Source: Chrysogorgia sp. JL179-B06
Lineage: Eukaryota; Cnidaria; Anthozoa; Scleralcyonacea; Chrysogorgiidae
DNA length: 64,000 nt
Direction: 5' to 3'
Assembly (NCBI GenBank): GCA_035772405.1
Contig: JAYKKM010000258.1
Span: 1,488,001 to 1,552,000, forward strand
The notes below the pieces were generated by a model that was given only the letters and a program-made list of their open reading frames with translations, made no database searches and was not told the origin of the DNA. This document shows, piece after piece, positions 56,235 to 64,000 of this stretch (positions are counted from its first letter, which is position 1; every line of letters starts with the position of its first letter). Position numbers and translations under genes: made by a program.

Positions 56235-56430
56235 TTAAACTCGTTAATTCCAAATCTGTTTTCAGAATTGAAAACGGTTAAAAATTGATCGAGATAACGT
56301 TCAAACCTCTACGGACGACGAAACGGCCGTTATCTATAGACTGCAAATACGGCGTGTACGGTCTGGGCCCTGGGGAGCATGGATGGGAAAAGAAACTCTA
56401 AGGGGAGGGGGGGGGGGGGGGAGCTAGAAA
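56235..56430. repeat. Dispersed repeat (inverted copy of 7,940-8,070) and poly-G run
   Basis: 'tttcagaattgaaaacggtt' and 'gagataacgttc' are the complement of blocks at 8,000-8,045. A nearly pure G run follows at about 56,402-56,421. Confidence 0.65.
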
Positions 56431-56546
56431 AGGCGAGCGAGAGGTTATTACGGATACGTACATGTATTTCTCGTTGAAATATGTATATTTTGCAATGTTC
56501 GAACATTGGCGCGATTTTCGCAATCGTACAGCATTCGCACGAATCT

Positions 56547-57285
56547 AAATCGGATAACTGTTGCACAATTCAGAGACATTTCACGAAAACATCTGTAACC
56601 CAAATCGTGTAACTGTTGCATGATTAAGAGACATTTCACGAAAACATCTGTACCCAAATCATGGACTATTGTTGGACGATTCAGAAACATTTGAAGACAA
56701 TATTTGTAACCCAAATCGTTCAACTGTTGCACGATTCAGAGACATTTGAAGTCAACATTTGCAACCCAAATCGTGTAACTGTTGTACTATTCAGAGATAT
56801 TTGAAAACAATATCTGCAACCCAAATCGTTCAACTGTTACACGATTCAAAGACATTTGAAGACAACATTTGCAACCCAACTTGTGTAACTGTTGCATGAT
56901 TGAGAGGCATTTCAAGACAACATCTGCAACACAAATCGTGTAACTGTTTCACGATTCACAGACATTTGAAGACAACATCTGGAACCCAAATCGTACTGAT
57001 GCTCGATTCAGAGACATTTGAAGACAACGTTTGCAACCCAAATCGTGTATAACTGTAGTACGATTCAGAGACATTTGAAAACAACATCTGCAACCCAAAT
57101 CGTTCAACTGTTACACGATTCAAAGACATTTGAAGAACATCTGCAACTTAAATCGTGTAACTGTTCCGCGATTCAGACATTGCAAGACAACATCTGCAAC
57201 CCAAATCGTGTAACTTTTGCACGATTCAGAGACATTTAAAGACAACATCTGCAACCCAAATTGTGCAACTGTTGCACGATTGTAG
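56547..57285. repeat. About 55-bp minisatellite, roughly 13 copies
   Basis: The unit runs 'aatcgtgtaactgttgcacg' + 'attcagagacatttgaagac' + 'aacatctgcaaccca', with many substitutions and small indels between copies. The first half is partly self-complementary ('cgtg...cacg'). Confidence 0.92.
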
Positions 57286-57429
57286 CACAACGACTACAAG
57301 CTTATGAGAACCAGGCTTAACAATTACTCAGGAGAAAAATATTTAGGTCATGCATGACTTAAAACCTCATTTTAATGTCGCCTTCGTAGTATCGCCTTCG
57401 AAGGTCCCTCATTCATGACTTACCATTAA

Positions 57430-58010
57430 GCAAACAAATGGAGAAGCTTACCGGAGCAATTGAAGAACTTGGTATTGAACAGCATGTCTGATCGCCAATA
57501 TTATCATGTATCACAAAAAGGATTCTTTCCTTATCAATATTTTGTTCCCTGATCCAGGCCATATCCACTATAACATCTAACTATAAGGATAAAGGGCGAG
57601 ATAATATAATATTTCTATTCATTATTATTATTATTATTGTTATTATTATTATTATTATTATTATTTGCAAGTGGATGCCTCTACATTGTTGAACTGCAGA
57701 CTGTTGGTTTTGAGTCAAATCTTCAAAACAACATCGATCGTAAAAAATCCAAATATTCAGAATTGATTATGGACAAAGTCAAAGTGAACAATTCAGATCA
57801 GTTAAATTTGTAAACCTATCGATCAGCTCCCTTGGTGTCTTTGCAGCAGAATGTTCTACATTCGTAGAAATACAAAATGATCTTAGTCTTGACAAGACTC
57901 ACCAAAATTATTGTATTAAGAGAATGACAACGATCGCAATCAGAACCACCTATTACATATTCTGTTGCCGAAACAAGGAATGGACAAATCCCGAACTGCT
58001 AACTTTTTAA
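57430..58010 (+). pseudogene. Retrotransposon ORF C-terminal fragment, PD-(D/E)XK-like end, copy 1
   Basis: After a partly shifted start, the frames read CLYIVELQTVGFESNLQNNI, then SISSLGVFAAE and YCIKRMTTIAIRTTYYIF, ending CCRNKEWTNPELLTF and a stop (about 57,672-58,008). I recognise this as the C-terminal domain of a family of cnidarian reverse-transcriptase ORFs; the 'PD...vELTVGfE' pattern of intact members suggests a restriction-like (PD-(D/E)XK) endonuclease. At least one frameshift is present, and an ATT microsatellite (57,623-57,664) interrupts it. Confidence 0.55.
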
Positions 58011-58224
58011 AATTATTGTGCTAAATATTTGTTTTATGTTGTTATGTATACAGTAGTTATTAGTTATATATTGTTAGTGTTGATTCAAGTAGCCGATTGT
58101 AAGTTACCTTAAATAAGCGAGAGTTACAGTTGTATATTATCTAAAAAGTCATTTAATAAAGTTTCCATTATTATTGGAATTTAAATATTATGTACACTTA
58201 ATTTAAGTTACAATAAAGTTAACG

Positions 58225-58350
58225 CTATGACTACGACCGACAAAATGGTTGCAATAATCAAATTTATAGATAAAAATCGTCTGAGTCATCCAGCAATAAA
58301 CCAGGCTCGTCTGGACACAACGCTGTACGTAATGGCATCAAATGACACCG
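58225..58350. repeat. Dispersed block matching 20,420-20,545
   Basis: 'gctatgactac', 'caatcaaattt', 'acaacgctgta' and 'ggcatcaaat' in the same order and spacing; a shorter third piece is at 59,225-59,260. Confidence 0.6.
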
Positions 58351-59022
58351 GAATATAAATTAAGCAAATATGAAGATGCTTGCATAAGAACTTGGTCTTG
58401 AACAACATGTCTGATCGTCAATATTAGCTTGGATCACAAAAAGGATTCTTTCCTTATAAATCTTTATTCCTTAACACAGGCCATTTCCACTGCAACATCT
58501 AACTATAAAGATAAATGGCGAGAAGATAAAAGACATAGTATTTCTATTCGTGAGAAAATATATTCTTTATTATTATTATTATTATTATTGTTATTATTAT
58601 TATTATTATTATTATTGCCCTTCAATCATAACTGGTGACACGTTCCGGCCCAGATCTGCTTCTATCCATTTCCACTGATTGTCTCTATATCCTTGAACTC
58701 TCTGTCCGATATGAATCTAATCTCCAAACAAATATTGATCGCAAAAGAGCAAGATACAAAGATCTCATTACACAGCAAAAGGAACATTTTAAATCCGTAA
58801 ATCCGTAAATTTAAATTTGTAAATTTGTCAATGAGCTCCTTAGGTGTTTTCGCAAAAGAATATCATACCTTTTTAGATATGTTGAGCGATCTAGGTTTTG
58901 ATAACAAACACAAAAATTATTGTATTAGGAGAATTATGTCTATCGCCATTAGAACAACGTACTATATATTATTTTGTTGTAGAAATAAGGACTGGACAAA
59001 TCCGGAATTACTGAACATTTAA
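58330..59022 (+). pseudogene. Retrotransposon ORF C-terminal fragment, PD-(D/E)XK-like end, copy 2
   Basis: Parallel to copy 1. An RT-tail-like piece (HKKDSFLINLYSLTQAI, 58,429-58,560) is followed by an ATT microsatellite (58,567-58,616). Then come CLYILELSVRYESNLQTNID in one frame and, after a shift, SLGVFAKEYHTFLDML and YCIRRIMSIAIRTTYYIL, ending with CCRNKDWTNPELLNI (59,022). The tandem arrangement of two decayed copies about 900 bp apart suggests local duplication before decay. Confidence 0.6.
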
Positions 59023-59330
59023 AGATACATTTTAAATTAACTTTTTTTTCTCTATATAGCTTGTAAATAATAAATAGGTTCAAGTAGTTGATTATAAATT
59101 ACCTAAATTAGTGAGATTTATAATTGTATATATATATATAATATATAAATAATTTCAATAAAGTTTCCATTATTATTATTGTTATTATTATTATTTGAAT
59201 TAAATATTATGTGCAATTTATTTAACTTGACCGGAAAAACGGTTGCAACAATCAAATTTATTATTATTATACTGAATTAAAAAAATTACATACAGCAACA
59301 AAGTTAAATTATTATGCAATTTACAAAATA

Positions 59331-60560
59331 TCATATAACAACATGATTCTTACTTGAGTTAAAAGTATCTATAGCATATAAAATTGGAATGTTTTTGAAT
59401 CTTTTAGTTTTACTATAAACGTTATAAAAATATTCTTTGTTTAATCTAGTTCTTCTTGTGATCTGACATTTCCTCGGAAGAAGCAAGTGGTAAAGTTTAT
59501 ATTCTTGATGCAATAATTCGCTAATTTAATACAATGGTCTTTTCTTCGTTGATCAAGATTTGTTATGTTGTTGGATTGTAGCTAATCTTCATAATCTACC
59601 TGTCAATCCTCCATTCCATGGGCATCTATATGTTCCATAACAGGTCTAATTACTGAATTATCAAAGTTTATCAGATATTTTTCGGAGCTCCATAATTCCT
59701 TAAAAGTTTTAAGAAATACAATATTTTCCGGCATTTTTTTTATAATCGATCAAATACGAGTTTTTCGAACAAATCGAACAAATTTCAAGTTGTCATCGAT
59801 CCAAAGACCAAGTAATTTAAAGGACTAGACCGTTCTAGTAGTGTTTCCTCTATTACCAATTCTGGAAACTCGGTTGTCTTCTTTCTAAATTCGACAATCA
59901 TTTCTTTGCACTTTTTCCCCATTTAAAACTGTCATCATGTTTTGACCAATTAACCACAGAATCTAATTTTTCTTGCATTTTGCCAATTTGTTCTCGTGAA
60001 GTATGAGATGTTGTATTAAGGATTTCAGAGAGGGTAGTATTATCCTTATAAATTATTGCCATGTTTTCTTCGGTATTGAAAATTTCCTTGCTTACTTCCT
60101 CTAAACCATTTATTTTTACAATAGAGGTAAGAGGACTAATTTTACTGCCTTGTGGAACTCCACCATTCACATCCTTTAATCCTGAATGTTATATTTCCAA
60201 TTTTTGTCCTTTTTTCCTTCCCCGTAAGTACGACGAAATCCCAGGAATCAAACCTTCTCTAACACCTATCCTTTGCATATCCTCATGGAGTTTGTTATGA
60301 TTGATTAAATTGAACGCTTTAGGAAAATTACTCTGATGGTAGTCTGTGGATTTTCCAGTGCCTGATACCAGTTGTGTAATAAATTCAACAGTGCTAAGAT
60401 TGTGAGACCTCCGTACGGGTCGTCCATTCCACTGCATATGACTCTTGAATCTTGTAGAAAATACTTGTTAAATCAATATCGGTCTTAAATCACCCTCAGA
60501 TGGACGGGGTATTACCTTTGGGATAGGACACATCTCATATATTTTCCGAAGAGTACCAAT
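59331..60560 (-). pseudogene. LINE reverse transcriptase, decayed copy A
   Basis: On the minus strand: RPSEGDLRPI (about 60,520), SNFPKAFNLINHNKLHEDMQ (with the RT motif A region, its first Asp lost), ISSYLRGRKK and NGGVPQGSKISPL (motif B). Then IIYKDNTTLSEIL stands where the catalytic [YF]xDDTTLSE box should be, with the second Asp changed to Asn. The post-RT region continues to YKLYHLLLPRK near 59,331-59,513. Several frameshifts. These motifs belong to a CR1/Jockey-like LINE common in corals. Confidence 0.8.
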
Positions 60561-61340
60561 TCTGGAATCTCGGTTTTCTTCTTTGTAAAATAGATACTAA
60601 TTTCTTTACACTTTTTCCATTTAAAACTGTCTTGATGTTTTGACCAATTAACCTGCACAGAATCTAATTTGTGTAGCAGTTTGCCAATTTGTTTTCCTGA
60701 AGTACGAGATGTTGTATTATTGTATTTAGGATTTCAGAGGGTAGTATTATGCATATAAATTATTGCCATGTTTTCTTCGGTATTGAACATTTCCTTGCTT
60801 ACTTCCTCTAAACCATTTATTTTTGTAATAAAGGCAAGAGGACTAATTTTACTGCCTTCTGGAACCCCATGCACCATTCAAATCCTTCAATCCTGAATGT
60901 TATATTTCCAATGTTTGTCCTTCGTTTCCTTCCCTGTACGTACGACGCAATCCAAGGAATCAGAGTTTCTCTAACACCCATCCTTTGCATATCTTGAAGG
61001 AGTTGGTTATGATTTATTAAATCGAACGCTTTAGTAAAATCTAGGAAAAGCAATCTGATGATAGTCTGAGGATTTTCAGGTGCCTGATACCAGTTATGTA
61101 ATAAATTCAGCAGTGCTAAGATTGTGGATGAGCGAGGGAGACATCCATTCAGTGGAATGACTCTTGGCATGACTCTTGAATGTTAGAGAAACTACTTGTT
61201 AAATCAATTGTTCTTAAATCACCCTCAGAAGGACGGGGGTACTTAGTGCATGTGTAATTGTCTAAAGCATCCGTTACAAGATTAATAATCTCGTTCAAAG
61301 AGTCTGCGTTCTTTTTGGTCACGGTCAAATCTAGTATCCA
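60561..61340 (-). pseudogene. LINE reverse transcriptase, decayed copy B
   Basis: The minus strand reads DSLNEIINLVTDAL and PRPSEGDLRTIDLTSSFSN (61,310-61,170). After a frame change come STILALLNLLHNWYQAPENP and LFLDFTKAFDLINHNQLLQD (motif A intact), then WIASYVQGRKRRTN and, frameshifted again, the GLEEVSKE/TEENMAIIY segment where the catalytic box has decayed. It is followed directly by copy A, giving two tandem partial copies of the same LINE about 730 bp apart. Confidence 0.8.
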
Positions 61341-62209
61341 GTGCTCCAGACGCCATTGAGCGAAAACAATAACCCGGCCGTATATTCTCCTATGAACTGT
61401 TCAATTTCGGGATTTACTGCGCATACTTCTACTTGCCAAGAGCGCACAGATGTTTCGTCCGTGATGTTCGGTTAGAATTCAAATAGTTTATTTTGGTTCC
61501 TTTTCTATCCAAATCACGTTTTACTGACAATTTGCCGACTCACTGACGAGTGGGGGTGTCCCCCCACCACAACCCCATCTAGCGCCGCCCCAGCTCGCCC
61601 GCTTATTGTTTGATGCTTTTATAATGTAGACAATAAACCCTTTCATTTCCCAATCTAAATAGATTTTCAGTGGATCTAACTCAGCTGAGTAAACTGTGAA
61701 GCTTGCGTTGGATGGTTTCATTGTTTCATAAGACATAAATTATTAAAAAATAATTAAATAGTGCAAAATGTTTACTTTTTGGGTGCAATACCGCTACAAC
61801 ACTATACCAGCTACAACACAATAGCAGCTGCAATACCATGGGAAAGTCTACTGGTGTTTTGTCCATCGATTACTAAGGAATAAATATCTGGTCATCCTAA
61901 CTCTAATTAACACTAATTATATGATCACTAATCTCAACCTTTATTCCAACCTTTATGCTAACCCTTGAATACATTTATTGTTAAAATGAACCTTTTATTT
62001 TCTCAAGAATTTATAATAGTACATAATTTAGGTGAAGCAGCTAAAAAGTTATAAAGGTTCCAGCTAAAGTATTTCAAAATTTTGCAAAATATTTTTGATG
62101 AATGCAATTAAGCTAAGCCTACAGATATGATTAGAAATTTAAATGTTAAAAAACTTTCCTTTAAAGTGCTCATAACCTCAAAATGTTTTATTGTCTTGTT
62201 TGGAAGAAC
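61341..62209. other. Gene-free stretch
   Basis: No gene recognised. The words 'aaggttccagctaaa' and 'atttcaaaattttgc' (62,056-62,085) recur at 62,768-62,803 and, partly inverted, near 62,670. Confidence 0.5.
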
Positions 62210-62575
62210 TTTTAAAATGATAAAGTAACTTCTTTGCTTTCCTTTTGAGATATATCAGTTTCTTTGATATACAAATGTCTGGAATTTCGTCACACATGCA
62301 TAATGACTTATTGGAGAAATGTGTATATCTCTTTCATTCTCGAACGAAATTATTTAAAATCAAGAAGTTTGGTGTTGTGGGAGAAACGCACACACGTGTT
62401 ATTCACACTTTAGTGTTTTTATTTCATGAACGGAAATATATATAACATTCTCTGATAACTCATTATCCATGTGTGACGAAATTCCAGATATTTGCATATC
62501 AAACAAACTGATATATCTCACAAAGAAAGCGAAGAAGTGAAAATCTTCAAAAGAAGTTACTTTATCATTTTAAAA
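62210..62575. repeat. Fold-back element
   Basis: The left arm 'aaaatgataaagtaacttct' ... 'gatatatcagtttctttgat' ... 'ggaatttcgtcacacatg' (62,213-62,300) is complemented by 62,469-62,575. A loop of about 160 bp lies between, containing no recognisable gene. Confidence 0.8.
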
Positions 62576-64000
62576 GTAAGAACTTTTAAAAAACTTTTAT
62601 TTATAAGAACTTTTATTTATAAGAATAAATAAGACAATAAAAAAGTTTGAGGTTAGGGGCACTTTAATGCTGGAACCTTGTGTCATATACTAAAATAATC
62701 CTCTTAGCTACAAAGCTAAAATTTAGACAGCAAATTGCATTTTACAAGGACTTTAATTTGATATATTGTACAAGGTTCCAGCTAAAACATTTCAAAATTT
62801 TGCCTTTGAAATTTAGAAGTGAAAACCTATCCTTTAATGTTGGAACTTTGTGTTATATATTAAAGTAAACATGTTGACATGCAAGAGCTTTCTAACAATG
62901 TATAGCACATAATTTTAGGAGAGGGAGTTAAAAGTTATTACCATTGTATACATTATATTAAAGCTCATAACAAGTGCTTTTTTTTCGATATATCTTACAC
63001 CTTTTAGGGCTCCTATATTTAAAAAGTTATGGGCTGAAACAATATTAAAACAAACAGACGCCATCTTTGTTAATGTCCGTCATTTTGGATTTACGAAATT
63101 CATAGATTATAACATTTTAACTTGCTGTACAATAATTCTGTTATATATTGAATTAAATATCGTGCCAATAGCTGTCTTTTGATATGTCGCACATCTTTGT
63201 CGGACGACTATTTAAAACATTTGTGAAAAAATGTGGGAATTCCGACGCCATCTTGAAGTTACTTGGACAAAATATAAAATCTTCCAACCACGATATCTTC
63301 ATGGCCAGAAATTCGCGACATGTGAATTGGGAATGCGCAGCATCGGTAAAAAATGGCGGCCAGCAATAAGGAATTAGTCTACGCATTTCACGAGAAGTGA
63401 ATTGGAAGTTTTCCTACGAAAGAATCCTAATTTGTTCTACTTCAAGCTATATTTGAGGTTCCCCTTCGTCGATTGAATGTTTCCAAATTAATTAGCCTTA
63501 TATATTACCTTACGCACCTTTAAATATTCCCTAAAATATCGAATATATCGATGTTGACGGTCCACTACGGACCATTAGCGAGTTCCACAAGGCAGCAAGT
63601 CCAAATGTTCACCTCAGGTATTGGAGTTGCAGTATTGTACAATACAATAACTATTTCTGGAATTTAAGTTCGAGTTGTTTGACGTTTCTATTTTGTTCGT
63701 CAAAAAACCGATGTTTTGGCCTCGAAATCTTCGTGTTTTTTAAAAATCATTGTAACTGATTACTCTGCGAGACGTTTCAGTATCACAACTCATGTGGCAT
63801 CGAATTGAAGCTGGTTGCTTGCCTGTGTTAGTTAACATGGTTTGAAGAGCGATGCGCGCATTATTATATATATATATATTTGCCGCTGAGTTATAGGTTT
63901 CGGACAACGTTTGGACAATCCTAATAAGGCTGAAAGCCAAACGAAACCAGCGGGATATTGAGAATCTGTCGGATCGTATATTACGAAATGTTCTGTGTAC
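62576..64000. other. Gene-free stretch at the right end
   Basis: AT-rich; short repeats of 'aaggttccagctaaa' type up to 62,850, two 'gacgccatctt' words (63,058-63,070 and 63,245-63,256), a short (TA)n at 63,865-63,880. Frames of about 60-77 codons at 63,153-63,386 and 63,740-63,940 resemble nothing I know. Confidence 0.5.

Overview
The window looks like nuclear DNA of an anthozoan cnidarian (stony coral, sea anemone or relative). It is AT-rich, full of (TA)n arrays, and has no operons and almost no long open frames apart from transposon debris. Anthozoa is inferred from protein families I recognise: an N-terminal exon of an uncharacterised coral/anemone protein family at 1-174, Penelope-like elements with GIY-YIG nuclease and hammerhead ribozymes, BEL/Pao, piggyBac, PIF/Harbinger and several LINE fragments. 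No species can be named from the sequence alone.

Layout. 0-5 kb: partial host exon (minus), an internally deleted piggyBac transposase and fold-back repeats. 5-11 kb: MITEs, a 0.5 kb palindrome built of a 15-bp satellite, and a first copy of a hAT-like non-autonomous element. 11.3-14.5 kb: LINE tail, a tandem unit with a hammerhead ribozyme, and a broken Penelope-like element split by (TA)n arrays. 14.9-20 kb: Harbinger remnant, a Myb/SANT-like exon, a second Penelope remnant and a 74-bp tandem repeat. 21 kb: first copy of a small secreted four-cysteine prepropeptide gene. 21.8-28.3 kb: nested inverted-repeat elements, including a hAT-like element with a perfect 34-bp TIR and 8-bp target duplication. 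29.06-35.69 kb: an LTR-bounded BEL/Pao element (5-bp target duplication CCCAC) with an intact integrase-region frame, a deleted reverse transcriptase core and an inverted protease segment.

36-53 kb is a tandem segmental array of about 3.5-7 kb units. The units share the same landmark blocks (a secreted-peptide gene or its former site, a block of non-coding sequence, and a 31-bp minisatellite). Two units keep a peptide gene (38,862 and 46,059). Insertions unique to single units (a TTAA element, an 87-bp MITE, a LINE and a 0.77-kb unknown insert) are visible because sister units keep the uninterrupted sequence. 53-56.2 kb: (TA)n arrays, perfect palindromes, two hammerhead ribozymes in a 556-bp tandem repeat and a TTAA-flanked MITE family. 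56.5-61.4 kb: a 55-bp minisatellite, two fragments of a retrotransposon ORF with a PD-(D/E)XK-like end, and two LINE reverse-transcriptase fragments. 61.4-64 kb is mostly unannotated, with one fold-back.

The only gene set that looks functional is the three-copy secreted peptide family: TATA box, one uninterrupted frame, identical signal peptides, a dibasic processing site and a short variable C-terminal cysteine peptide. The rest is mainly mobile-element sequence, much of it decayed.
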